A stretch of DNA of 64,000 bases from an uncultured Prevotellaceae bacterium. GTDB taxonomy: Bacteria; Bacteroidota; Bacteroidia; Bacteroidales; Bacteroidaceae. Positions 34,446 through 42,795 of the stretch are shown one piece after another. The notes beneath the pieces were generated by a model. It worked only from the letters and a program-made list of their open reading frames with translations. It made no database searches and had not been told where the DNA came from. Made by a program: the position numbers and the translations under genes. How positions within the stretch are numbered: the stretch's first letter is position 1; each line of letters opens with the position of its first letter. The DNA lies in contig ONCZ01000001.1 in the NCBI GenBank assembly GCA_900316445.1, forward strand, positions 124,001 to 188,000, given 5' to 3'.

Positions 34446-35174
34446 ATGTCTATGAATATTGCAATTATTATAGCAGGCGGTTCTGGCAACCGGATGGGAC
34501 AAGATATTCCCAAGCAGTTTATCAATGTGTATGATAAACCTGTGTTGATCTACACTTTGGAGAGTTTTCAACGTCATCCGATGGTAGATGCCATTGAGGT
34601 GGTTTGTCTTGATGGCTGGCATGAAGTGCTATGGGCTTATGCTCACCAGTTTAATATTACGAAACTGAAGTGGGTGGTTACTGGTGGTAACACAGGACAG
34701 GAGAGTATCCGAAACGGTGTCTACAATCTGGAAGATAAGGCTGGTGATGATGATATCGTGATTATTCATGACGGCATTCGTCCATTAGTTGATGCAACAG
34801 TTCTAACGGATGTTATCCAGAAAGCTAAACAATATGGTAATGCTGTGACCTCACTGCCATATAATGAGCAGATATTTATCGTTAATCCTGATGACGACTC
34901 GAATACCAAAGCATATATTCCGCGTGAGACTTTGCGGCGTGTTTCAACTCCTCAGGCTTATCAATTCAAGAAGTTAGATTGGGCTTATCATGAGGCATTT
35001 GAAAAGGAGATTGGTATTTATGGGTCGTCCTATACGAATACTATGATGGTGGAGTTAGGGGAGACGCTCTATTTTGCAGCAGGCTCTGATAAGAATATAA
35101 AATTGACCACGAAGGATGACCTTGAATTGTTTAAAGGTTATCTGAAAATTGATAAGGACACATGGCTGAAATAA
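34446..35174 (+). CDS. IspD/TarI-like cytidylyltransferase
   Basis: 242 residues. Nucleotidyltransferase signature IIIAGGSGNRMGQDIPKQF (about 7-25), then DDIVIIHDGIRPLVDATVL and ETLRRVSTPQAYQF. Both the MEP-pathway enzyme IspD and ribitol-5-phosphate cytidylyltransferase TarI have this fold. Its position between a TagB/F-like transferase and an SDR argues for the polyol-phosphate role. Whether the substrate is ribitol-5-P, another pentitol-P or glycerol-P cannot be read from sequence. The SDR gene starts 13 bases before its stop. Confidence 0.85.
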   Translation: MSMNIAIIIAGGSGNRMGQDIPKQFINVYDKPVLIYTLESFQRHPMVDAIEVVCLDGWHEVLWAYAHQFNITKLKWVVTGGNTGQESIRNGVYNLEDKAGDDDIVIIHDGIRPLVDATVLTDVIQKAKQYGNAVTSLPYNEQIFIVNPDDDSNTKAYIPRETLRRVSTPQAYQFKKLDWAYHEAFEKEIGIYGSSYTNTMMVELGETLYFAAGSDKNIKLTTKDDLELFKGYLKIDKDTWLK

Positions 35175-36229
35175 ACAAACAACATCCGCTTTATCAGGAG
35201 GACTTGAGAAATATTATAGATATTCCCGAGATTGAACAACTTTACGGTAAGTCTTTTTTGATTACTGGTGCTACAGGCTTGATAGGTGTCTGCATGATTG
35301 ATGCTCTGATGAGATACAATTGTCAAGGCGCAGACATTCAAATTTATGCTGTTGGCAGAAGTTGGGAGAAGGCTAAATCTCGCCTTGGGGAGTATGAGCA
35401 GGACGAGCATTTTCATTTCATCGAGCAGGATGTACGTCAGCCGTTGCCGGAGGACATACAAGTGGATATAATAATCCCGTTGGCCTCCAATACCCATCCG
35501 CTGGCTTATTCCCAATATCCGATAGAGACTATTGAGATTAATGTGAAAGGTGCTGAACATGCTTTGAATAAGGCTTTAGCTTGTGGAGCAATGGTTCTTT
35601 ATCCATCTTCTGTAGAAGTTTATGGCAATGCCCGCAGTGAGGATGTCTTTACGGAGAACTATACGGGGAAACTGAATCTCGAGAATGCCCGTGCCTGTTA
35701 TCCTGAGTCGAAGCGATTGTGTGAGGCGCTATGTCATTCATATATGTCAGAGCGTGGAGCAAAAGTGAAAATTGCCCGTCTGAGCCGCGTATTTGGTCCT
35801 ACGATGCTGATGACGGACACCAAGGCCTCATCACAGTTTATCCTGAAGGCATTGGCTGGTGAGGATATCATTCTGAAAAGCAAGGGAGAACAGTTTTTCT
35901 CTTATACCTATGTGGCTGATGTCGTTAGGTCAATGCTATTTATTCTGCTTCATGGAGAGTCGGGCAAGGCTTACAATGTTTCAAACCTGGATTGTAATGT
36001 GAAGTTGAAAGACTTTGCTGGAGCCTGTGCCCGCTGGGCAGGAAAAGAGGTCGTCTTTGATTTACCGACAGAGGTTGAGCAAAAAGGCTATTCCGTTGCT
36101 ATGCACGCAATCCTAGATAATGGCCGATTACTCACCATCGGCTGCCAGCCACTCTATCCTTTCAATGATGCTATTATGAGAACGCTTGAAGTCTTAAGTG
36201 GAAACACGTGGCTAAATTATAACCAATAA
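35162..36229 (+). CDS. Extended SDR, NAD-dependent epimerase/dehydratase family
   Basis: 355 residues. Rossmann motif SFLITGATGLIGVCMID (GxxGxxG), Ser in YPSSVEVYGN and the YxxxK pair in CYPESKRLCE. A distal C-terminal part binds the sugar/polyol substrate. Together with the TarI-like gene it overlaps, it may supply a reduced pentulose-phosphate or modify an activated polyol; classical TarJ is of a different (MDR) fold, so equivalence is only functional inference. Its last 13 bases overlap the 3' end of the opposite-strand LicD gene. Confidence 0.85.
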   Translation: MAEINKQHPLYQEDLRNIIDIPEIEQLYGKSFLITGATGLIGVCMIDALMRYNCQGADIQIYAVGRSWEKAKSRLGEYEQDEHFHFIEQDVRQPLPEDIQVDIIIPLASNTHPLAYSQYPIETIEINVKGAEHALNKALACGAMVLYPSSVEVYGNARSEDVFTENYTGKLNLENARACYPESKRLCEALCHSYMSERGAKVKIARLSRVFGPTMLMTDTKASSQFILKALAGEDIILKSKGEQFFSYTYVADVVRSMLFILLHGESGKAYNVSNLDCNVKLKDFAGACARWAGKEVVFDLPTEVEQKGYSVAMHAILDNGRLLTIGCQPLYPFNDAIMRTLEVLSGNTWLNYNQ

Positions 36230-37029
36230 TACTTATGATAGCAGTGTCCACGCACTTGCTTCTCTTTTGGGGGCATCTGCATATAATCCCCATACAAACC
36301 ACGCAAATATTCATCATAGCCTTTCATGGCTAAGAAGTGGGTATCCTCAAAAGGTAATTCTTCATAATCGTTAAAAATATGTACAGGGGTAAAGTCCCGA
36401 TCTAAGTAAGTGGGAAAAGATAGACAACATACTCTATTGCTTGGTAATGAGAAGTTTTTGCTCAGTAAAACATGATACTTTACAAGTTTCATGATATTCT
36501 CATAGTATACGACTTTCTTGGCAAACCATTTCATGGCAGACTTTGGCCCCCTTACATAATCTTCCCAAGATACCATTGCATTGCGTTTTTTGAAGACAGC
36601 AAGATGAGCTTCTTTCACGAGATGATTTCGATTCATGAAAACATCACGGTCGTCATCTACAAAGTCCAACGGAAATATATCAATCCATATCCCAGTATGT
36701 TCTGTAAAGAGTGGCATCGCTGTCTTTACATATGTCCGGCGCATATCGCACAACCTGGAGCAGGCTGCAAACATATTGCCTCGTTCATAATTAAACAGCT
36801 TATAGTCATTTGTGTCTATCCAAGCTTTACAGAATTTATCGTAGTCAGCACGAAGCATAACAATGTCAATGTCATCATCCCACGGAATAAAACCTTTATG
36901 GCGTACTGCTCCTAAGAGTGTACCGAAGCCCATGGAGTATTTGAGTTCGTGATTGACACAAAACTGATTTAGATGTTTCATTATGTCGAGACTGATGTCT
37001 TGGACATCTTTTAAATTCATTTCTTTCAT
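36217..37029 (-). CDS. LicD-family phosphotransferase, phosphonate operon
   Basis: 270 residues. LicD signature GTLLGAVRHKGFIPWDDDID (36-55), with Asp residues that bind metal and nucleotide; then YDKFCKAW and IWIDIFPLDFVDDD. LicD proteins transfer phosphocholine or related phospho- or phosphono-groups from a CDP/CMP-activated donor onto sugars. It is the last gene of the pepM-ppd-reductase operon, 18 bases after the reductase, so its donor is likely CMP-activated phosphonate. Its C-terminus overlaps the convergent SDR stop. Confidence 0.9.
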   Translation of the reverse strand: MKEMNLKDVQDISLDIMKHLNQFCVNHELKYSMGFGTLLGAVRHKGFIPWDDDIDIVMLRADYDKFCKAWIDTNDYKLFNYERGNMFAACSRLCDMRRTYVKTAMPLFTEHTGIWIDIFPLDFVDDDRDVFMNRNHLVKEAHLAVFKKRNAMVSWEDYVRGPKSAMKWFAKKVVYYENIMKLVKYHVLLSKNFSLPSNRVCCLSFPTYLDRDFTPVHIFNDYEELPFEDTHFLAMKGYDEYLRGLYGDYMQMPPKEKQVRGHCYHKYYWL

Positions 37030-37047
37030 GATAAATAATATGACGGA

Positions 37048-38139
37048 CTAATGAAGAATGAGGTTATAAATTATTTCTATAGTATTTTCATCCAACTTTA
37101 TAGGATTATTCTTTAATCTTATCGGATTGACAGACCTAGAAAGCATCTCCACTTCAGAGGTCTTATCCTTTGTTGTGGGATTGTCTATTTTTATATTCTC
37201 TAGTAACTTACGGAACAAATTGATTGCTTCTGTTGTGTTCTTACAACACATAGAAAGAGCTATGTCTAAAAATGTTTTAGCGAGATATGATGCACCTCTG
37301 ACATCAATACATTTGTCCAAATTTCCTGACATATATTCCCAAATCTCAGGTAAGCATATTGCGACGGCATGGCCATGAGGAAGACCATAGAGCGAGGTTA
37401 TCTTATAGCTAAAAGCATGAGGGGCAGTAGTTTGAGTGATACAAATGGCCTGACCTGCGAGATTAGCCGCATGCATAATATTTCTTGAGGACTCTTCGGT
37501 ATTACCATAAATATACTCATGCCACCATTTTATTATGGTTTCTATAGCTTCTTTAGAAAGTAATTTGCTTTCATCTGTAGAATTGACACTCCACCAAGAC
37601 TCTATACCTTGGCATAAAGCATCGAGCATTGTACATTTCTTCTGATAAAGAGGCAACGTTTTTAAAACTTTAGGCTCTAAAATGGCGATGTTGGGAATGA
37701 TACTATCATGAGTAACACTCTGTTTTTGACCATCGTGGTAAATGACGGCATAGCGGGTAGATTCAGAGCCTGTTCCTGCAGTGGTGGGAATTGCGATTAA
37801 TTTGACACCGGTATCTTTGTATTCCTGGTATAGATATAGTTGATCTCTATGCATGTGGCAATAGAGTTTAATGCATTTCGCGACATCCATGCTACTGCCA
37901 CCTCCTATGGCCAAAAGTGTGTCGCATTTTGTAGTCTGGAACAAATCCACACCCTTACATACGTCCTCGTATAATGGGTTGGGGGTAAAGTCATCGAAAA
38001 CCACATGAGGTACATCCATATGTTCAATTTCTTCCTTTATATTAAGGAAGGGGAAGGATTTATCACAAACCAGGAGGATCTTGGTTGAGCCTTCCAACGC
38101 GTCAGCTAAATGCTCTATGCCTTTATAGATTATTTGCAT
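37048..38139 (-). CDS. Iron-type alcohol dehydrogenase, probable phosphonoacetaldehyde reductase
   Basis: 363 residues. Group III ADH: GGGSSMDVAKCI (79-90) for NAD(P), IPTTAGTGSESTRYAV, then the metal site. Expected ligands D-x3-H-...-H-x13-H map to Asp173, Gln177 (DALCQGIES), His241 and His255. The Gln where His is usual may be normal in phosphonate-reducing members, which I cannot confirm here. Directly downstream of phosphonopyruvate decarboxylase with a 10-base overlap, so its likely substrate is phosphonoacetaldehyde, giving 2-hydroxyethylphosphonate. Confidence 0.86.
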   Translation of the reverse strand: MQIIYKGIEHLADALEGSTKILLVCDKSFPFLNIKEEIEHMDVPHVVFDDFTPNPLYEDVCKGVDLFQTTKCDTLLAIGGGSSMDVAKCIKLYCHMHRDQLYLYQEYKDTGVKLIAIPTTAGTGSESTRYAVIYHDGQKQSVTHDSIIPNIAILEPKVLKTLPLYQKKCTMLDALCQGIESWWSVNSTDESKLLSKEAIETIIKWWHEYIYGNTEESSRNIMHAANLAGQAICITQTTAPHAFSYKITSLYGLPHGHAVAICLPEIWEYMSGNLDKCIDVRGASYLAKTFLDIALSMCCKNTTEAINLFRKLLENIKIDNPTTKDKTSEVEMLSRSVNPIRLKNNPIKLDENTIEIIYNLILH

Positions 38140-39251
38140 AGAAATTCCATTAGTGCTTCTTTGTTTTGAATTGGTGTTGTTGTTGGTCTACCTAAATCCT
38201 TTCGGTTCCCCTTCTTAACCTTTACTTCAAGAAATATCGGGGATTCTCCTAGGTTAGAGAGCCGTGCCTGCAATTCTTTTTTTGTAGAAATGCTATAGAC
38301 TGATTTGTAGCCAACTGCTTTTGCCACTGCAGGAAGGTCAATTCTCAGACCAATAGTAGGTTGACCACCTACTGAGTCATGGGCACCATTGTTGAATACT
38401 ACATGAATGTAGTTCTTTGAGGCGATATTAGCCACAATGGCCATACTGCCCATGTGCATAATGCTTGCACCATCGCCATCAAAGCACCATACTACGCGAT
38501 CTTGCTTGGCCAAAGCAATGCCAAGAGCTATTTGAGAGGCATGGCCCATGGAGCCAACCGTCAGAAAATCACGTTCATGACCTTCGTTTTTGAATGTACG
38601 AAACTCAAAAAGCTCTCTACTAATCATACCTGTAGTGGAAACAATAATATCCTTTGTCCCAATTGCTGTGGCAACAGTCTGGATAGCCTCTTCGCGTGAC
38701 ATTACAAGGTTGTTTTTCTCCACATTCTGAAGGGTGTAGGCTGCAAAGGTGTCTTTCTCAATAATTAGGGCATAGCATTGCTTGGTTGATTGCATATAGG
38801 CTACAGCCTTTCTAATTTGGGATTCGGCTTTGCCTTCTTCTTTTGAGAGAATGGTATATTCAATCCCCATGACGTTGAGTAGGCCTATAGTTACCTTGCC
38901 CTGTTTGATGTGCTGGGGCTCATCATGAATGCCAGGTTTGCCACGCCATCCAATCACCAATAGAATAGGGATGTTGTAAACATCAGGATCTGTCAAAGAG
39001 GCTAAAGGGTTAATGATATTGCCTAAACCTGAATTCTGCATATATACTACAGGTATTTGACCTGTGGCCAAATAATGACCAGATGCCAACCCCATGGCAC
39101 CACCTTCATTGGCTGCGATGATGTTATGAGTAGAATCGGCGTAATCTGTAATATAGGCACATAGATTCTTAAGTAAAGAATCTGGTACGCCAGAATAGAA
39201 GTTGATACCATAACTGATTAATGTATCATAGAATAATTGTGGTCGTATCAT
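38130..39251 (-). CDS. Phosphonopyruvate decarboxylase
   Basis: 373 residues. ThDP enzyme with the family start [13 protein letters not shown] (GVPDSLLK at 21-28), catalytic Glu in ANEGGAMG, and the ThDP-binding run [12 protein letters not shown]...[10 protein letters not shown] (GDG 259-261, NN 287-288). Irreversibly decarboxylates phosphonopyruvate to phosphonoacetaldehyde, pulling the unfavourable PEP mutase reaction forward. Cytoplasmic. ATGA overlap with pepM and a 10-base overlap with the reductase gene: a translationally coupled operon. Confidence 0.95.
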   Translation of the reverse strand: MIRPQLFYDTLISYGINFYSGVPDSLLKNLCAYITDYADSTHNIIAANEGGAMGLASGHYLATGQIPVVYMQNSGLGNIINPLASLTDPDVYNIPILLVIGWRGKPGIHDEPQHIKQGKVTIGLLNVMGIEYTILSKEEGKAESQIRKAVAYMQSTKQCYALIIEKDTFAAYTLQNVEKNNLVMSREEAIQTVATAIGTKDIIVSTTGMISRELFEFRTFKNEGHERDFLTVGSMGHASQIALGIALAKQDRVVWCFDGDGASIMHMGSMAIVANIASKNYIHVVFNNGAHDSVGGQPTIGLRIDLPAVAKAVGYKSVYSISTKKELQARLSNLGESPIFLEVKVKKGNRKDLGRPTTTPIQNKEALMEFLCK

Positions 39252-40555
39252 TTTGTTCCAGGTATTAGTTCTAAAATCTCCTTAATGGGCATACAGATAT
39301 CATTTGCTTCATAACTACGACCATGAGTCAGTATACTCTTAGCACAATTGACCATTGCAGGATAAGCAGCACGAAGCATGTGATTGGCATAGATGATTAC
39401 ATTCACACCCCATGATGCCAACTCTTCCTCTGTTATATGATTATAGGTGGTTGGTACGACAACAATGGGCGTGGTAGTATCCTTTTCACGGAATCGATGG
39501 CAAAACTCTTTGATATCCTCACCTGTCTTATGCTTTGAGTGAATCATGATGCCGTCTGCTCCAGCTTCAACATAAGTAAAGCTGCGTATTAATGCATCAT
39601 CTACGGAATGGCCTGCTATCAAACTCTCACAGCGGGCTATTATCATAAAGTCCTGAGTAATTTGGGCTTTCTTACCCTCTGATATCTTATGGCAGAAGTT
39701 TTCTATAGAATCCTGTGTTTGGATGGTATCAGTGCCAAGCAGAGAGTTCTTCTTCAAGCCTGTCTTATCCTCAATAACAATAGCAGAGATCCCTAATCGT
39801 TCCAAAGTACGGACTGTAAAGACGAAATGTTCTGTCTTACCGCCTGTATCTCCATCAAAAATGACAGGTTTGGTCGTAACTTCCAATGCATCATTCAAAT
39901 CGTGGAGACGTGTTGTCAGGTCTACAGCTTCTATATCGGGCTTTCCTTTAGAAGTAGAATCTGTCAAAGAACTTGCCCACATACCATCAAATTCATGTTT
40001 CATATTATTGATAGTGACGTAGGTGTTTTCAATAATCAGTCCTGTCAATCCACTATGTGACTCACATATTCGAACAATTTTCTTGGCATTAATAAGTCGA
40101 CGCAATCGCTTCAAGCGGATATCTGGCGTTGTACCTATTTCCTTTAGACGTTCGTTCAGCATTGTGGAGGAAATCCCTTTTGTATAAGGTACATCAATAA
40201 CTTTACCTCCCCACTCTGCGAGTTTGTCAATAATCTGCTGACGGGTCTTGGCTTGTACTCCCTCTTTCCAGTCATCTCCATGAACAACATAGCTCGGTTT
40301 AATCTTTTCGAGGTTTGGGCGATAATCGAGCGTGGTCTGAGGAATAACCTCAGAAACACCTTTCAAATCTTTTACAACCATGGCCCGTTGTTCATAATTC
40401 AGATAAGGCAGTCGCTTGTAACTTGCAATAGCCTCGTCAGTCAAAACCCCGACAATTACCCTTCCATATTTCTTTGCCTCATGTAATATGTTCAAGTGTC
40501 CTGGATGTATAATATCGGCACTCATTCCAACATATACTATTTTCTCTTTTTCCAT
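39248..40555 (-). CDS. Phosphoenolpyruvate mutase fused to an N-terminal cytidylyltransferase
   Basis: 435 residues in two domains. Residues 1-140 are a nucleotidyltransferase of the CTP:phosphocholine cytidylyltransferase type, with HPGH (17-20) and GISSTML (127-133). Residues 145-435 are PEP mutase: DGDTGG (234-239, Mg site) and the signature [10 protein letters not shown] (262-271), which separates mutases from isocitrate-lyase-type relatives. It converts PEP to phosphonopyruvate. The fused domain is predicted to activate a phosphonate, here 2-hydroxyethylphosphonate, with CTP for LicD. Such mutase-cytidylyltransferase fusions and pairings have been described as nucleotidyl activation in bacterial phosphonate biosynthesis. 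Confidence 0.96.
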   Translation of the reverse strand: MEKEKIVYVGMSADIIHPGHLNILHEAKKYGRVIVGVLTDEAIASYKRLPYLNYEQRAMVVKDLKGVSEVIPQTTLDYRPNLEKIKPSYVVHGDDWKEGVQAKTRQQIIDKLAEWGGKVIDVPYTKGISSTMLNERLKEIGTTPDIRLKRLRRLINAKKIVRICESHSGLTGLIIENTYVTINNMKHEFDGMWASSLTDSTSKGKPDIEAVDLTTRLHDLNDALEVTTKPVIFDGDTGGKTEHFVFTVRTLERLGISAIVIEDKTGLKKNSLLGTDTIQTQDSIENFCHKISEGKKAQITQDFMIIARCESLIAGHSVDDALIRSFTYVEAGADGIMIHSKHKTGEDIKEFCHRFREKDTTTPIVVVPTTYNHITEEELASWGVNVIIYANHMLRAAYPAMVNCAKSILTHGRSYEANDICMPIKEILELIPGTK

Positions 40556-40620
40556 TTACTTTGATTTAAATAGAACTGTTTGTTTCTCTCTATATGTTAT
40601 ACATCTGACATATTTTTCTG

Positions 40621-40652
40621 CAAAGATAGTGTATTTCTGTGAAATGACCAAA
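40621..40652 (-). promoter_or_regulatory. Promoter of the phosphonate operon
   Basis: Minus strand TTTG (40649-40652), 20 bases, TATCTTTG (40621-40628). Identical at 27 of 32 positions to the promoter at 42703-42734. About 62 untranslated bases to the pepM ATG contain a tiny ATG-TCA-GAT-GTA-TAA frame just after the -7 box. Confidence 0.82.
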
Positions 40653-40671
40653 TCTTAAAGAGTTTTTCTTC

Positions 40672-40776
40672 CTAAAAGAATCGGTGCATGCTTCTTTGTT
40701 GCTCAGAAAGGTAGTTGGCCTTCTCTGTTATCATCCTTTCAGTTCCACCTGTCGCTGCCATAGTGGAGTAAATTTT
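40672..40776 (-). pseudogene. Remnant of a GT4 glycosyltransferase N-terminus
   Basis: Read leftward from about 40776, the frame gives KIYSTMAATGG followed by TERMITEKANYLSEQ and then unrelated residues to a TAG at 40672-40674. The block GG-x-E-R-x-I-T-x-K-A-N-Y-L is the donor-binding start of the local GT4 family (compare GGAERVITDKANYLANE in the gene at 31099). Nothing of the rest of the protein remains. It lies between the LicD operon end and the pepM promoter, marking a past deletion at this junction. Confidence 0.75.
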
Positions 40777-40784
40777 AGCTATTT

Positions 40785-41648
40785 TTATATTTGTGAAAGT
40801 ACTGACTTGTTATTAAGATGGTACTCTTTATAAGGCAAATCAAAGCTGACGTATTTGTAATGAGTAGGGACCTGCATTTCTTCAGGTTCTCTAAAGTCTG
40901 TTCTGTTATATCTTGTTTGTAAGTATTCTATGTAATCACGGACAATCATAACAGTTCTTCCTTCAAATTCAATGGATGAGTAGTTTTCAAAGACAGATGG
41001 GTTATATGGAATCATATTTATATGATAAAAACAACCAAATAACTCACGATAAGTGTAATGTGAAGACCGTTTGGCGATGAGCTCAATGATTCTTTGGGCA
41101 AATTTCAAATATCTTCTACGATTAGAAAAAATAGTATCTAATAAGAAGTTCCTTAAAATGTTCTTCGGACTATAGCCTGGCAGTTTCCCCCGATTAATAG
41201 TCATTGCCCGTTTGTATAAAAACAAGTCTATGTATTTTAATATGTTCTCCGGGACTTTGTCATAAACGGTTATATCAATGAATATGCCCATCACCTTGCC
41301 GTTCGTCTGAACAAGTGTTGTGCTGTCGTCAAATATCTTTGTATAGTTGAAGCCGAGTGTTGTAGATAAGTCGCTGTTCTGATAATTATGGATGGAATAA
41401 CCTTTGGGGAGTTCCTTTTCTGCTATAGATATGAATTGGTTGTAGTTCTCGCGTGTCATCATCAGGTCAATATCATCGTCCCAAGGGAGAACTCCGTTAT
41501 ATAAATGCGCACCGACAACAGATCCACCACATAACGAGTATTTGATGTTATGTTCTTTGCAAATTCTGTCAACAACGTCGAGAATCTCCAGACATTTTAA
41601 TTGCAATTGTCGTAGTTTTGTCATTTTTCTATCTGGGTTTAATAACAT
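40785..41648 (-). CDS. Second LicD-family phosphotransferase
   Basis: 287 residues. LicD signature GGSVVGAHLYNGVLPWDDDID (41-61), with AHLY where the first LicD has AVRH; Asp57-Asp59 and Asp61 conserved. Then FIDITVYDKVPEN. Paralogous to but clearly different from the LicD at 36217. Starts 2 bases after the upstream GT2 stop and shares its promoter, which nearly equals that of the phosphonate operon, so it probably also uses a CMP/CDP-activated phosphono- or phospho-group but on another acceptor. Confidence 0.88.
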   Translation of the reverse strand: MLLNPDRKMTKLRQLQLKCLEILDVVDRICKEHNIKYSLCGGSVVGAHLYNGVLPWDDDIDLMMTRENYNQFISIAEKELPKGYSIHNYQNSDLSTTLGFNYTKIFDDSTTLVQTNGKVMGIFIDITVYDKVPENILKYIDLFLYKRAMTINRGKLPGYSPKNILRNFLLDTIFSNRRRYLKFAQRIIELIAKRSSHYTYRELFGCFYHINMIPYNPSVFENYSSIEFEGRTVMIVRDYIEYLQTRYNRTDFREPEEMQVPTHYKYVSFDLPYKEYHLNNKSVLSQI

Positions 41649-41650
41649 TC

Positions 41651-42694
41651 TTAAAATGAATTTTTAATAAAAGGTCTAAATCTGTCTTCATATATAGTGA
41701 CATATATGTAGAATACAACAAATGAATGGGGAACCTTCGTCAGCAAATAATAAATAAATCTTTGTTTTAGTCTTTGACGGAAATTCAGACGTGGGGCTAC
41801 GTGAGTTAAATATGTAATTATTTCGGTGCTTTTGCTTATATCTTTTATCTCATGTACCAATCGGCGTACTAATGAAAAAACAGTTTTGAATATGTAATCA
41901 ATCATTCTTTGTTTTTGTTTTGTTGATAGTATAGGAAGATAAGTGAGCTCCCACAATTTGCTGATAGCAAAACAATAGTCTTTGGCATATTTTTCGGACA
42001 TGCAAAAGGATACACCTTCAGAATGTTTCCTGTATATGTAGATTGGCCATGATATCCTAAGGCATTTTTGAGCTTTGATATAAGATTCGTATATGAAAGG
42101 CTTATCTTGTACATAGATACCAGGAATAAAGTCCAGATGTTGCTGTATTAGGAAGTCTTTCCGAAAAAGAATGCGCCAGATGTAGCTTTGGTATGGGTTC
42201 ATGTCCTCCATGAATAGCTTCTCTCCTGTTTTTTCGACTAATGGAAAATCGAAAGATCGTTGGATAGGGTGTGTTTTGAGGGATGAAATCTCATCATTTT
42301 TCATTTCCAGATAATCTGCGACAACCATGTCGACTTTTGTTTCCAAAGCTTTTTCCAAAAGAGGTTTAAGGCTGTTCTCGATGAGTAGGTCGTCAGAGTC
42401 TGGCATGAGGATATATTCTCCTTTCGCTGCTGCAATGCCATTGTTCCGTGCAACTGACAATCCTTGATTCTCCTGATTGAGCACGATGATGTTCTTATGT
42501 TGTTCAACGATGTCTTGGATAACCTCTATGCTGTGGTCTTCTGTACCATCATTTACAATAATGACTTCGAAGCAGTTTTCATCAAGTCCTTGCTGGAAGA
42601 TACTTTCCAGGCATGGATGGATATATTTCTCTACGTTATAAACGGGGACAATGATACTTAACCACAAATATGGAGCCTTTCCATTTATTTCCAT
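41651..42694 (-). CDS. Glycosyltransferase family 2
   Basis: 347 residues from ATG at 42694 (MEINGKAPYLW). A longer frame reaching 42733 crosses the -7 box and is rejected. Core: LSIIVPVYNVEKYIHPCLESIFQQG, FEVIIVNDGTEDHS, NQENQGLSVARN and DXD LMPDSDDLL. Paralogue of the GT2 at 32256-33227. First gene of the GT2-LicD operon. The C-terminal FIYYLLTKVPHSFVVFYIYVTIYE could contact the membrane. Confidence 0.88.
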   Translation of the reverse strand: MEINGKAPYLWLSIIVPVYNVEKYIHPCLESIFQQGLDENCFEVIIVNDGTEDHSIEVIQDIVEQHKNIIVLNQENQGLSVARNNGIAAAKGEYILMPDSDDLLIENSLKPLLEKALETKVDMVVADYLEMKNDEISSLKTHPIQRSFDFPLVEKTGEKLFMEDMNPYQSYIWRILFRKDFLIQQHLDFIPGIYVQDKPFIYESYIKAQKCLRISWPIYIYRKHSEGVSFCMSEKYAKDYCFAISKLWELTYLPILSTKQKQRMIDYIFKTVFSLVRRLVHEIKDISKSTEIITYLTHVAPRLNFRQRLKQRFIYYLLTKVPHSFVVFYIYVTIYEDRFRPFIKNSF

Positions 42695-42702
42695 TTTTGC
42701 TG

Positions 42703-42734
42703 CAAATTTAGTGAATTCCTGTGAAATAACCAAA
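42703..42734 (-). promoter_or_regulatory. Promoter of the GT2-LicD operon, near-leaderless
   Basis: Minus strand TTTG (42731-42734), 20 bases, TAAATTTG (42703-42710). The ATG at 42694 is 8 bases beyond the -7 box. Confidence 0.8.
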
Positions 42735-42795
42735 TTTCATGGCTTTTTTCTTTCCAACAATATAGTAAAATATCCTTAAGCCTGCTTGACTCGAA

